Shown here piece by piece: positions 7,054 through 15,620 of a stretch of DNA of 42,706 nt. The stretch lies in IMG/VR virus record IMGVR_UViG_3300050821_004130, positions 1 to 42,706 of that record. The stretch is one strand, 5' to 3'. The position numbers and the translations under genes were made by a program. Under the pieces are notes generated by a model. That model saw nothing but the letters and a program-made list of their open reading frames with translations. It did not search any database and had not been told where the DNA came from. Every line of letters starts with the position of its first letter. Position 1 is the first letter of the stretch. The DNA is from a virus.

Positions 7054-7593
7054 ATGGCCGATCCGCAATTCGATCCCGCCGTCGCCAACGATCTGACCGC
7101 GCTGTTCCTCAAGCTCAGTCACGATCCGAAAACACGCAAGATCATTGCGAAAGCGGTCAAGGAAGGCGCGCCGGACTCGCGGCACGCTCAGGCGTTCGCC
7201 GACGTTGATGTCGACGACAAGTTCGAGAACTTCCGCAAAGAGCAGGAAGAACGCGAACTGAAGCGTGCGCAGGACGAAATGCTGCGCCAGATGAATGCCA
7301 AGCGCAACTCGCTCTTGGTCGGCGGTCCCGATGGCGAAGGCCGAAAATATTCCGAAGACGACATCAAGAAGATCGAAGACCTGATGTCGAAAAAGGGCAT
7401 CGTCGATTACGATGACGGCGCGACGCTCTACGCCGCCACCCTGCCGCCGGTCGATCCGGCCTCCAGCTATGAGCCGCCGTCGCACGGCGCCACCTGGGAA
7501 ATTCCCGAGTTCGCCAAGTTCGGCACCGATCCGGTCAAGGCGTCGCGCGATACCGCGCACGCGGTCATTTCAGAATTCATGAGGAAGCGTTGA
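7054..7593 (+). CDS. Probable scaffolding protein
   Basis: The 179-residue protein is highly charged and mostly helical, with a predicted coiled coil in the middle (about residues 50-85, rich in Glu, Lys, Arg: K-E-Q-E-E-R-E-L-K-R). It lies after the portal and before the major capsid gene, the usual place of the scaffold that shapes the procapsid and then leaves. Family identity is not recognised by motif, so the call rests on position and composition. Its TGA overlaps the ATG of an inserted HNH endonuclease gene, which separates it from the capsid gene. Confidence 0.65.
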   Translation: MADPQFDPAVANDLTALFLKLSHDPKTRKIIAKAVKEGAPDSRHAQAFADVDVDDKFENFRKEQEERELKRAQDEMLRQMNAKRNSLLVGGPDGEGRKYSEDDIKKIEDLMSKKGIVDYDDGATLYAATLPPVDPASSYEPPSHGATWEIPEFAKFGTDPVKASRDTAHAVISEFMRKR

Positions 7594-8060
7594 TGGCGCC
7601 TCCGCGCAAATTTCCGGTGATGCTACGTGATTGCGAGTTCTGCGGGACTCCAATCGATAGCGCTTATATCACCAAGCGCGGATACAAGAGGGGACGCCAC
7701 GGCGGAATTCGCTATTGTTCTCGCGTATGCGCAAACCGAGGCCGAGAGAAAAAGGTAAAGATTGATCGTCACGGATATGTCTACACGTATCCCGAAGGAT
7801 GCACCCGGAAAGACCAGCGGCAGATTTATGAGCATCGTCTGGTGATGGAAAAAATTATTGGTAGATCACTGACCAAGAATGAAACCGTTCACCACAAGAA
7901 CGGCATCCGGCACGACAACCGCCCGGAAAATCTTGAATTGTGGTCTACCCGCCACGGCAAAGGTCAGCGAACGAGTGATTTAACCCCGGCATGGAAACTT
8001 GGCGCCGCCTATCTGGCAGGAGTTTTGGCTGGAAAACAGGGAGCATCCCTCGGGGTGTGA
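7593..8060 (+). CDS. HNH endonuclease with N-terminal zinc finger
   Basis: The protein has about 155 residues. It starts with a zinc-finger-like region (C-E-F-C-G, then Y-C-S-R-V-C), followed by an HNH core: Y-E-H-R-L-V-M-E, then E-T-V-H-H-K-N-G-I-R-H-D-N-R-P-E-N-L-E-L-W. Such genes spread by cutting unoccupied sites. The ATG at 7593 overlaps the scaffold stop (TGATG) and GAGGAA lies upstream; a TTG at 7590 is an alternative. It sits between scaffold and major capsid genes without breaking either, so it may be co-transcribed with them. Confidence 0.88.
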   Translation: MAPPRKFPVMLRDCEFCGTPIDSAYITKRGYKRGRHGGIRYCSRVCANRGREKKVKIDRHGYVYTYPEGCTRKDQRQIYEHRLVMEKIIGRSLTKNETVHHKNGIRHDNRPENLELWSTRHGKGQRTSDLTPAWKLGAAYLAGVLAGKQGASLGV

Positions 8061-8065
8061 TATAA

Positions 8066-9076
8066 ATGCCACAGTTGGGCAGCGGAATTATTCCGGCCAA
8101 CGGCGCCATCGCCGCAGAATTATCCTCCGTCGTGCGCCGCGCCTTCATGCCGCGGGTCTATGTCCAGCTCTGGAAGTCGGCGCCGCTGATGGCCGCACTA
8201 TTGTCCTCGGCTCAGGTCGCGACCGGCGGTCTGTCGCCGATCACCGCGCCCCTGCAGGGCGCACCGATGGTGTCAGGGCAGTGGGTGGATTATTCCGGCT
8301 CGTTCCAGCAGCCCGGAGTCCAGCCCGGCATCCAGAACGCCGAGTTCAACCTCAAGGCTTTCGTCTCGACGATCCCGTTCCTCGGGATGGAAGGTCTGGT
8401 GCAGCTGGACTATTCCGTGGTGCCGCTGATCGAAGCGCGCATGAATGATTCCACCAATGTCACTATCGACACCTTCGCAACCTCGCTGTTCAACAACGTT
8501 TCCAACAGCCAGCAGCTGATCGGTCTTCCGGCCGCGATCGACGACGGCACGTTCGCCGCGACCTATGGTGGCGTATCGCGCACCACCAACACGTTCTGGA
8601 AATCGACCTACGTCCATAACGGCGGCACCACGACGCCGACCCGCAACCTGATGCTGCAATACATCAGCCAGGTCTCCAAAACGACCGGCGAAATGCCGAC
8701 CATCGGCATCATGGGGTTCGGCACCTGGACCCTGCTGGCGCAGGATTTCACCAGCCAAGAGCGCTACAACATCACCCCCGGCAGCGCGTTCGGTGCCGAC
8801 AACAAGGCGCAGTCTCTGTTCCGCGCGCTGGATGTGGCCGGCGTACCGTTCTACGCCGATCCGTACTGCCCAGAGGGCACGCTCTACTTGATCAACACAA
8901 ACTATTTGAGCCTGTTTCTGCATGAACGGGCCGCATTCTCCTTCACCGGGTTCGAATCGACCCTGCCGAACAACCAGCTCGGCTATATCGGCGCGATCCT
9001 ATCCCTGCTAGAGCTTGTCGACGTGAAATGCAAGGCGCACGGCAAGTTCGACGGTCTCGCGTTCCTGAACATCTGA
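8066..9076 (+). CDS. Major capsid protein (probable HK97 fold)
   Basis: The 336-residue protein follows the scaffold gene and an inserted endonuclease, the expected place for the main shell protein. An N-terminal helical stretch with V-Y-V-Q-L-W-K-S-A-P-L-M, a central domain with an N-T-F-W-K-S segment, and a C-terminal receptor of E-L-V-D-V-K-C-K fit capsid proteins of the HK97 type. No protease gene was seen, so maturation by cleavage is not implied. Confidence comes from size and order; the fold is inferred. Confidence 0.82.
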   Translation: MPQLGSGIIPANGAIAAELSSVVRRAFMPRVYVQLWKSAPLMAALLSSAQVATGGLSPITAPLQGAPMVSGQWVDYSGSFQQPGVQPGIQNAEFNLKAFVSTIPFLGMEGLVQLDYSVVPLIEARMNDSTNVTIDTFATSLFNNVSNSQQLIGLPAAIDDGTFAATYGGVSRTTNTFWKSTYVHNGGTTTPTRNLMLQYISQVSKTTGEMPTIGIMGFGTWTLLAQDFTSQERYNITPGSAFGADNKAQSLFRALDVAGVPFYADPYCPEGTLYLINTNYLSLFLHERAAFSFTGFESTLPNNQLGYIGAILSLLELVDVKCKAHGKFDGLAFLNI

Positions 9077-9085
9077 GGTTGGATC

Positions 9086-10000
9086 ATGGCTCGTTTAGGC
9101 GGTGCATTTCCCTTCCCGCTCGCCCAGGTCGGCGAGGGCACGGCGAGAATCTCGCTCGGCTCGGGCGGCGTCTGGTATCCGCCGGCCGGCGAGTACATCA
9201 TTACGCTGGACGCCAATACCCAGCTGGAACGCTGGGATCCGACCGAACAGGTCTGGGCGGTGTTCGATGCCGCGACCGCCAACAATGGCGATTACATCAA
9301 CTGCGACGGCTATAACGTCCGTGCTCACAACATTACCGGCGTGGTATCGGGCAATACCCTGACCGCCGGATCCGGCATGACCAACGGCATCGGGGCCACG
9401 GCCACCGGCGTCTCGGTCGCGTTCGGCGCGTCTTCGACCACCGGTTATCCGACCGCGACCGGCTATGTCGTGATTGGCGGCTCGGTGGCCGCTCCCACCG
9501 TCACCCAGGCAGGAAGCGGCTTCCTGGTGCCTCCGGTCATCGTCATCGATCCGCCGCCGCCCGGCGGCGTGCAGGCGTCCGCCATTGCGGTGATGACCGC
9601 GGCCGGCTCGTCCGGCGTGGCGTCCATCACCATGGTCAACGCGGGGGCGGGTTACGCCACATCGCCAAACTTCTACGTCATTCCGCAGCCCGCGCTCTAT
9701 CAGGGCGCTCCGTCCGGATCGTTCGCGGCCGGTGGTATTCCCTCGCCGGGACTCGTTTACCCGTCCAACGCGGTGCCTGGCAACCAGAACACGTCATCGA
9801 CAGGCTGTCAGCTCACCTCGGCCGCGCTGACCGGCTCCGGCACGCTGCTCGCCATCCACATGGCCAATTCCGGCGGCGGCTACACCTCGGCCCCGACCGT
9901 GACCTTCACCGGCGGTGCCGGCGGCGTTGCCTCAACGGCCCTGGTTGCCGTTACCTCGCTCGCCAACTCGTCCATTCTTGTGCAACCGAGAGTGCAGTGA
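9086..10000 (+). CDS. Virion surface or decoration-like protein with Gly-x-Gly-Tyr repeats
   Basis: The 304-residue protein follows the capsid gene. The first 80 residues look folded (W-Y-P-P-A-G-E-Y, W-D-P-T-E-Q-V-W-A-V-F-D). After that come beta-type repeats near residues 138, 180 and 256, best seen as N-S-G-G-G-Y-T-S-A-P-T-V-T. The same repeat is found in the tail adaptor (12145) and nozzle (13413) of this genome. A capsid decoration or head fibre role is likely; an adhesive surface function is possible. There is no signal peptide. Confidence 0.7.
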   Translation: MARLGGAFPFPLAQVGEGTARISLGSGGVWYPPAGEYIITLDANTQLERWDPTEQVWAVFDAATANNGDYINCDGYNVRAHNITGVVSGNTLTAGSGMTNGIGATATGVSVAFGASSTTGYPTATGYVVIGGSVAAPTVTQAGSGFLVPPVIVIDPPPPGGVQASAIAVMTAAGSSGVASITMVNAGAGYATSPNFYVIPQPALYQGAPSGSFAAGGIPSPGLVYPSNAVPGNQNTSSTGCQLTSAALTGSGTLLAIHMANSGGGYTSAPTVTFTGGAGGVASTALVAVTSLANSSILVQPRVQ

Positions 10001-10221
10001 TGTCTGAAGAAAAAGGCGAATTCGATCATATTGTTGCGGCCGGCCATCATGCCCGCGCGCTGCATGTCAACGCAGACGGATCACCGCTGACCGAACATCA
10101 GCATGCGGCGATTCTGCATGCGATGGTGAAAGCCATCATCGACGGCAAGTTCGAACCACCGGTGCCGCCCGAGCCCGCCCCAGTCCAGGAACCAGCGCCA
10201 GCCCCGGAGGCCGCGTCGTGA
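10000..10221 (+). CDS. Small protein with Pro/Ala-rich tail
   Basis: The 73-residue protein has a His-rich helical N-terminal part (A-A-G-H-H-A-R-A-L-H, then H-Q-H-A-A-I-L-H-A-M) and an extended Pro/Ala/Glu tail. The ATG at 10000 overlaps the previous stop (TGATG); a GTG at 9997 is possible. It ends in a GTGA overlap with the next gene. No family recognised; a small head protein is likely from position. Confidence 0.7.
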   Translation: MSEEKGEFDHIVAAGHHARALHVNADGSPLTEHQHAAILHAMVKAIIDGKFEPPVPPEPAPVQEPAPAPEAAS

Positions 10222-10613
10222 CCAAGCGAATTATCCTTCTTGTCACCGCGGCCAGCCTGATCGGCTATATCGGATCGGCCGTGGCCCAGCAGACCGCGCT
10301 CGGTCCCAGTATGACCACCGTCACGGGGGGCGCGACCGCCACTATGGCGGCACTCGCCGCCAATCCTGGCCGCAAGGGCGTCACAATCTGCAACGAGCAC
10401 GCCACCAATACCGTGACCTTCACACTTGGCACCACGCCCACGCCGGTCTCGCTGACGACCGGCCGGGTGCTCGCCGCCGGCAACCTGGTCACCTCGTGCT
10501 GGACGATCGGATCGACGACGGGGGTTGCCAACGCCGGTAACAACGTCGGGGCCCAGATCAATGTGATCGCATCCAGCATTTCGACGCCGATCACCTTCAT
10601 CGAATATTATTGA
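10218..10613 (+). CDS. Exported small beta-rich protein in the head cluster
   Basis: The 131-residue protein has a clear Sec signal peptide: M-T-K-R, a hydrophobic core and cleavage after A-V-A-Q (about residues 1-24). The mature part is Thr/Val-rich, beta-type, with two Cys in a possible disulphide. Its pattern (R-K-G-V-T-I-C-N-E, later G-R-V-L-A-A-G-N-L) resembles the 20921-21229 product. It uses GTG in a GTGA overlap. A signal peptide is unexpected for an internal head gene. It may be a fibre piece taken up from the periplasm or a moron protein. Function unknown. Confidence 0.75.
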   Translation: MTKRIILLVTAASLIGYIGSAVAQQTALGPSMTTVTGGATATMAALAANPGRKGVTICNEHATNTVTFTLGTTPTPVSLTTGRVLAAGNLVTSCWTIGSTTGVANAGNNVGAQINVIASSISTPITFIEYY

Positions 10614-10622
10614 GGTGGGGCA

Positions 10623-10835
10623 ATGGCCTATCGCTACACCACGGAGGAACGGGTGTTCGGCGGGTCGATGTCGCCTCGCCTCAATCCGAAGATCGCCGAC
10701 ACGCAGCTGAACGCCAAGATCGGCGGTAAATTCCCCTCGCCCGTGGCGCGAGCGACCGATACCGGCATGGTGCCGGCACACGACAGCGGCCGCAAAGCCC
10801 GCATCAACATGCCAGATCGGTTCAAGAAGTACTGA
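10623..10835 (+). CDS. Small basic hypothetical protein
   Basis: A 70-residue Arg/Lys-rich protein without recognisable domain. GAGGTGGGG lies just before the ATG, a good ribosome site. It lies between the exported head-cluster protein and the 10838 gene. Probably a virion component because of its position and co-orientation. A relation to the 70-residue 6831 product is only a resemblance in composition. Confidence 0.68.
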   Translation: MAYRYTTEERVFGGSMSPRLNPKIADTQLNAKIGGKFPSPVARATDTGMVPAHDSGRKARINMPDRFKKY

Positions 10836-10837
10836 CC

Positions 10838-11284
10838 ATGGAAAAACCTGACCTCGGCGCCCCGGATATCCGCATCCACTACATCCGGATCACCAACAAC
10901 GCGGACACTCCATTTACCGACCGCTATGACGGCGTGCCGATCTGCATCGAGCCCGGCAGAACGGAGAACCTGCCGCTCGACATGGCCGCGCACATGTTCG
11001 GCTATGTCTATGGCGTGACCGAAGAAGCCATGTTCAAGCACACCTCAAAGCGGCAGGGCTGGAATACGCCGGCACATCTCAAGGTTGGCGACGACGGCAA
11101 GACACTGGCTCAGCAGCTGTTCGGCAAACTCGCCATCAAGCCCGTGATCTACAAGATGGTTGAGGAAAAGACCGACATCGATTCGCCGATCCCGGCCGAT
11201 CCCGATCCGGACGCCCATGTAGTGTTAGCCGCGAACGTGGACATCCCCGCGCTGCCGACCCGGCGCAAGGCGGGAGCCTCGTAA
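10838..11284 (+). CDS. Hypothetical head-region protein
   Basis: A 148-residue protein with an N-terminal beta-like part (I-H-Y-I-R-I-T-N-N, I-C-I-E-P-G-R-T-E-N-L-P) and a C-terminal acidic, Pro-rich tail. The stop is two bases before the following GTG. The N-terminal pattern recalls small head-closure or decoration domains, but no family is recognised. Functional assignment is open. Confidence 0.7.
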   Translation: MEKPDLGAPDIRIHYIRITNNADTPFTDRYDGVPICIEPGRTENLPLDMAAHMFGYVYGVTEEAMFKHTSKRQGWNTPAHLKVGDDGKTLAQQLFGKLAIKPVIYKMVEEKTDIDSPIPADPDPDAHVVLAANVDIPALPTRRKAGAS

Positions 11285-11285
11285 T

Positions 11286-12158
11286 GTGTTCTGGCTCGGC
11301 GCATCCCTGCCTGTCCTGAACTGGTTGAGTTTCAGCCTCATTGCGTATTTTCATATAACCGCGCGGGCCCTCACCGGCCCATGGTTCTTCCTGCTACTAG
11401 CGCTCGCGTTCTGGCTCGGGTCCGTCATCACGCTGCGGCCAGTCTTTCGCGGCCTTGCGATCGGGCTGTCGGTTTCGTCCGTCGTCGCGATCGGGCAATG
11501 GTTTGACTGGATCGCTCCTGGAAGCGCCAATCCGCCCGGCGGGCTACTGTATAATTCCGGCGTGCATGCCATCGCCATCGCGATCGTCATTTTGGGGCTG
11601 CTTGCAAACAGGGACTGGCGTTTCATCCCGGCCATGATGCCGGGCCTTCTGCTGTCCCAGTCTCGCGGCGGGTATCTGGTGCTGGCAGTCGGGATCGCCG
11701 CGCGCGCCCTCGGCTGGCCCGCCGTCGTTCTCATGGTGGGGATGGCGGCGGCGGTTTCATTCGCGGTGATGGGGACAACCGATGCCCACCGCCTGCTGAT
11801 CTGGAGCGCGACATGGAACGACCTCGAATGGCTCGGGCACGGCGCCGGCTCGTTCGCCAATGTGCTGTTCTGGCATGGCGATGACCTGCATTATCCCGGT
11901 CACGTCCATAACGACTATCTGCAGCTCGCCTATGAACTCGGCATCTGGGCGGCTCCCGTCTATCTGGTCTATGCTGCGGCGCTGATCCGGATACGCTCGC
12001 CCTATTGGCCGGCCTTCGCGGGATTTGCCGTGGCCGGTCTGTTTTTCTTTCCGCTCTATGCGCCGGTGACGGCCTTCATCGGTGCCGTGCTTGCCGGACA
12101 TATCGCCTGCGATCATGATCGTGTCAAATTCTGGAAAACCGTAAATGCTACTGTCTGA
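11286..12158 (+). CDS. O-antigen ligase/polymerase-like (Wzy_C-type) membrane protein
   Basis: The 290-residue protein is largely hydrophobic, with about eight likely membrane segments. Motifs of the Wzy/WaaL superfamily are present: S-Q-S-R-G-G-Y-L (124-131), R-L-L-I-W (159-163), G-H-G-A-G-S-F (174-180) and the periplasmic-loop H-V-H-N-D-Y-L-Q-L-A-Y-E-L-G (196-209). Bacterial members have about 400 residues, so N-terminal helices are missing. They join sugar repeat units to lipid A core or lengthen O-chains. It uses GTG, has AAGGCGGGAG upstream, and overlaps the tail adaptor by 14 bases. Embedded among virion genes, it may change the host surface to block superinfection or help release. Confidence 0.85.
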   Translation: MFWLGASLPVLNWLSFSLIAYFHITARALTGPWFFLLLALAFWLGSVITLRPVFRGLAIGLSVSSVVAIGQWFDWIAPGSANPPGGLLYNSGVHAIAIAIVILGLLANRDWRFIPAMMPGLLLSQSRGGYLVLAVGIAARALGWPAVVLMVGMAAAVSFAVMGTTDAHRLLIWSATWNDLEWLGHGAGSFANVLFWHGDDLHYPGHVHNDYLQLAYELGIWAAPVYLVYAAALIRIRSPYWPAFAGFAVAGLFFFPLYAPVTAFIGAVLAGHIACDHDRVKFWKTVNATV

Positions 12159-13119
12159 TTATATCTCGCAGGTTCAGTTCCTGATCCACGACGCGACGAA
12201 TGCGGATTTTTCCGCAGCTGAACTGACGACCGCAATCAACAACGCGCGCACCGTGGTTGCGGAAGATTTCCAGTGCTGCCGCACCACTTATCTAGCCGCG
12301 CCGAATAACGCGCCGAATGTCGCGGCCTATAATCCGGTTTCGGTGATCCAGAATCAGGAGCTATACCCGCTCTCCGGCGTCAACGGCCAGAACGGCATCA
12401 TCGTCGGCGCCAACGTGCTGACCGGCGGAACCGGCTATTCGTCCGCCACGACCGTAACCTTTGCCGCAGGGCCGTCCGGGTCAGTGCAGGCCGTGGGTGT
12501 CCCCGTGATCTCAAACGGCGTCATCACCGGCATCAATATGACGACCTGGGGCACCGGTTATGCGCCGTGCCTTCCGGTCTCGAGCCCGAACGGCGCCACG
12601 CCGCCAACCGTGACGATCGCGGACACCGGCGGCGGCACCGGTGCCACTGCGACCGCAACTATGTTCAACAACGTCATGAACGTGATCCAGATTTCGTATC
12701 TGTGGGGAAACCAGCGCTATTCGCTGTTGTGGCGCGGATCGCTGATGTTCCAGGCCTATATGCGCAGCCAGTTGTTTTTCACCCAGCGCGGCATGGTGTG
12801 GACGATTAACAATCAGGCCGGTTATGTCCAGATCCAGCCGCCGCCGGATCAATCCTACGTCACCGAATGGGACACGATCGGTCTCCCTATCCCGCTGGTG
12901 TTGACGACGGACCCCGAGATGCAGCTGCGGGCGCAATACGCCGAGCCCGTGCAGTACTACGCGGCCTATCTCTGCCTGCTCAACCTACAGAATTTCGAGC
13001 AGGCCGAATACATGCTGAAGCTCTATAGCGCCCGCGTGCCGAAAACGATCATTTCGACCGGCGGCGTTCGTATTCCAAATCCGTATAATAAATCTTTTCA
13101 GCGTCGCGCCGCGAGATGA
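12145..13119 (+). CDS. Head-to-tail adaptor protein with inserted beta repeats
   Basis: The 324-residue protein starts like phage adaptor (head-tail connector) proteins: L-L-S-D-Y-I-S-Q-V-Q-F-L-I-H-D, then a helix A-A-E-L-T-T-A-I-N-N-A-R. Between this and the C-terminal helical part is an insertion carrying G-G-T-G-Y-S-S-A-T-T-V-T (near residue 90) and a second, weaker copy near 130. The C-terminal part (Y-A-A-Y-L-C-L-L-N-L-Q-N-F-E-Q-A-E) is helical and adaptor-like. The overlap with the upstream membrane gene and the place before the nozzle fit a ring below the portal. Confidence 0.75.
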   Translation: MLLSDYISQVQFLIHDATNADFSAAELTTAINNARTVVAEDFQCCRTTYLAAPNNAPNVAAYNPVSVIQNQELYPLSGVNGQNGIIVGANVLTGGTGYSSATTVTFAAGPSGSVQAVGVPVISNGVITGINMTTWGTGYAPCLPVSSPNGATPPTVTIADTGGGTGATATATMFNNVMNVIQISYLWGNQRYSLLWRGSLMFQAYMRSQLFFTQRGMVWTINNQAGYVQIQPPPDQSYVTEWDTIGLPIPLVLTTDPEMQLRAQYAEPVQYYAAYLCLLNLQNFEQAEYMLKLYSARVPKTIISTGGVRIPNPYNKSFQRRAAR

Positions 13120-13409
13120 CACAAATGGACTTGAGTACGTTCCTTCAGATTTCTCAGGTCGTCGCGTACATCGTCGGCGCCGTGGTGTTCATTCTGATGA
13201 TGCGGGCGGACATCCGGGTTTTGAGGCACGACATGGCTTCGATGAAGATTCGTCAGGATGCACTCAACGATGCGTTTTCCCAGCTCACCACTATTCTCAC
13301 CAAGGTTGCGGTTCAGGACACCCGCATCAACGCGATCGAGGAAGACGTGCGAGAACTGCGCCACGGCGATGGGTATATCGTCAAAAGAGAAAATCTGAAA
13401 AAGGTGTGA
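13116..13409 (+). CDS. Membrane-anchored coiled-coil protein
   Basis: The 97-residue protein has one membrane segment (about residues 12-30, V-V-A-Y-I-V-G-A-V-V-F-I-L) followed by a charged helix with heptad pattern (about 31-90). It starts in an ATGA overlap with the adaptor gene. An inner-membrane spanin-like role in lysis, or a membrane-contact role during DNA entry, are both possible. No family motif decides between them. Confidence 0.7.
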   Translation: MTQMDLSTFLQISQVVAYIVGAVVFILMMRADIRVLRHDMASMKIRQDALNDAFSQLTTILTKVAVQDTRINAIEEDVRELRHGDGYIVKRENLKKV

Positions 13410-13412
13410 GCA

Positions 13413-15620
13413 TTGCCGCCGCCAGGACAAGCCCAGCGCGCCGCCTCCCAATACATCGTCTTCGAAAATTTCGAGAAGATGAATACGCAGAGCGTGCGTC
13501 AGGCTTTGAGCGAAAAGGAACTGGCGTGGCTTGAAAATTTGCAACCGATCGCGCCGAATAACCTGACTACCGTTCCCGGTGTTGCGGCGTCTCTAACCAC
13601 GATCTCCGCGACTATTACGACGCAGTATTTTGCCAACATAAATAACATCGATTACATCATTTCATTTGGGTCAAACGGCAGCGGTTGGGCAACCAATATC
13701 TCTACCGCAGCATCGATAAACTTTGCGCCCTCCGGGACCTTCAGCAATCCTGACGCCACAACATGGGAATCCGAAACACTCCTGATCAATGATCCGACCG
13801 CCGGATATAGCGCGTGGAACGGATCTATATTTGTCCAACAGGGGGGCGTCTCTCCTGTCCTGACGATCACGGCAGCAGGTACGGGCTATACATCTGTGCC
13901 GACCGTCACAATTTCAGGTGGATCAGGTCATGGCGCAACCGCGGTCGCGACGATAGAAACGCCCTCCGTCGATGCCGTGAACGTTATCAAAGGCGGAACG
14001 GGCTATTCGGCAACAGCGCCGAGCGTGGTGTTTGCAGGAGGAGGCGGAACGGGCGCAGCAGCAACAGCCATCGTTGATCCCCAAGGCTTGACATCAACAA
14101 CGGTGACCGCCAACGGCGAAATTGTTACGGGATCCGGAAACCCAGCACCGACCGTCACCGCGTCTCTTTCAGGAGGTGGAGGTTCAGGTGCTTCCGTCAC
14201 GGCTTCGATCTATCTTCAATTCAATACCGGATCCAGTTCAGGATACGGGGTATCTACCGTTAATATCGTCACGGCCGGCACCGGATACACCTCAGCGCCG
14301 ACCATATCATTCACGATATCAGGCGGCGTTGTTGTTCATACCCCAACCGCAACCTGCACCGTTGGCAACGGCGCGGTTTTATCTATCACCGTCACGAGCG
14401 GAGGCGGCGGTTACACATCAGCGCCAACGGTAACATTGAGCGGAGGCAGCGGCAGCGGGGCAACGGCAGCGGCTGTGATTGGTGGATCAGGCGTGGCGAC
14501 GTTGACGTTAACCAGTCCGGGAAGCGGCTATCTTGCTAGCGACACGCTGACGGTCGGGTTTTCCGGAGGTGGCGGCACCGGGGCTACGGCATCGGCGCAT
14601 GTGTGGCCGTTCGTCACGGCGGGAACGACACTCGCAGTATTTCAGGGACGAGTGTGGCTAGGTGGCGCTCGGCTGCTGCAATGGACGGGAACGGGAGGCT
14701 TTGATGATTTCTCGGCCGCAGATGCATCTGGCGCGACCACAATAGGTGATGCCGATCTAACTCACGCCATCACCGCGTTGCGGAATTATAACAACTATCT
14801 ATTCATCATGGGCGACCAGTCGGTGAAGCAGATCGGTAATATCTCGCTCAACGCGGCAGGAAATGAAACCCTGTTCACTATCCTCACGCTATCATCTGAC
14901 CAAGGTACGATCTATCCGCGGTCCTGCGGCTCGTTTAATCGCGTCTTTATGTTTGCCAACACAAACGGAATATATGCCGTTTTTGGTTCAAGCGTGCAGA
15001 AGATCAGTGATGATCTGGACGGCATCTTCAAGCTGATCGACTTCACGCAGCCGCCGCAATTTGCCATTGCAGACTTCAACAACATTCACAACGCAATATG
15101 GCTTGTCAGATATAAAGACCCTCTGGCGTCGGAACGATCGATCCTGATCACGTTTAACGGCAAGAAGTGGTTTGTCACAAGTCAAGGTAATAATCTGGTT
15201 GCGGTCACGACAGCCTCGACTCTGGCAAGCGGCATGAACCTGACCTTCTCGTCATCGGGTTCTGATATTACACAGATCCTGAGCAATCCGTCAGTCCCGG
15301 TAGCGTTCACCGCTCGAACTGCGCTTAGCCATCACGGCAATGCTGTTCAGCGCAAGAAAACCATACGAGGCGGCTGGGCAATCACCGGCGGCGCTTCAAG
15401 TTCAAGCACCATCACGGTAGAACTTGATAGCGACGAGGCGACACAATCGGCATCGCAAAGCATCATCGCAACGTTTCTAGCTTACCTATTTGGCAATAAC
15501 CCCGGCAACGTGTCGGGCCGTTATCTCGGAGCAACTGTCAGCGGAACGCAACCGGCGGGATTCACGCTGACCAACATAGTGATCGAATTTCAGGAAACAA
15601 ACGTCGGAAACAAATCCTAA
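13413..15620 (+). CDS. Tail nozzle/stabilisation-type protein with Gly-x-Gly-Tyr repeats
   Basis: The 735-residue protein begins with N-T-Q-S-V-R-Q-A-L-S-E-K-E-L-A-W-L-E-N-L (from residue 24) and a beta-propeller-like region, as in proteins that form the short-tail nozzle. A central block (about residues 149-395) holds five beta repeats, e.g. A-G-T-G-Y-T-S-V-P-T-V-T and G-G-G-G-Y-T-S-A-P-T-V-T, followed by G-G-x-G-x-G-A. After the block the propeller-like sequence resumes. The TTG start at 13413 has AAGGTGTG upstream; ATG at 13479 is an alternative. The repeat block is probably a surface-exposed insertion. Confidence 0.75.
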   Translation: MPPPGQAQRAASQYIVFENFEKMNTQSVRQALSEKELAWLENLQPIAPNNLTTVPGVAASLTTISATITTQYFANINNIDYIISFGSNGSGWATNISTAASINFAPSGTFSNPDATTWESETLLINDPTAGYSAWNGSIFVQQGGVSPVLTITAAGTGYTSVPTVTISGGSGHGATAVATIETPSVDAVNVIKGGTGYSATAPSVVFAGGGGTGAAATAIVDPQGLTSTTVTANGEIVTGSGNPAPTVTASLSGGGGSGASVTASIYLQFNTGSSSGYGVSTVNIVTAGTGYTSAPTISFTISGGVVVHTPTATCTVGNGAVLSITVTSGGGGYTSAPTVTLSGGSGSGATAAAVIGGSGVATLTLTSPGSGYLASDTLTVGFSGGGGTGATASAHVWPFVTAGTTLAVFQGRVWLGGARLLQWTGTGGFDDFSAADASGATTIGDADLTHAITALRNYNNYLFIMGDQSVKQIGNISLNAAGNETLFTILTLSSDQGTIYPRSCGSFNRVFMFANTNGIYAVFGSSVQKISDDLDGIFKLIDFTQPPQFAIADFNNIHNAIWLVRYKDPLASERSILITFNGKKWFVTSQGNNLVAVTTASTLASGMNLTFSSSGSDITQILSNPSVPVAFTARTALSHHGNAVQRKKTIRGGWAITGGASSSSTITVELDSDEATQSASQSIIATFLAYLFGNNPGNVSGRYLGATVSGTQPAGFTLTNIVIEFQETNVGNKS

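Noticed and set aside
6937-7560. Minus-strand frame opposite the scaffold gene
   Set aside because: Shadow frame; the forward gene has coiled-coil features and coupled overlaps.
8273-8923. Minus-strand frame opposite the major capsid gene
   Set aside because: Shadow of the capsid gene, Arg/Gly/His-rich composition.
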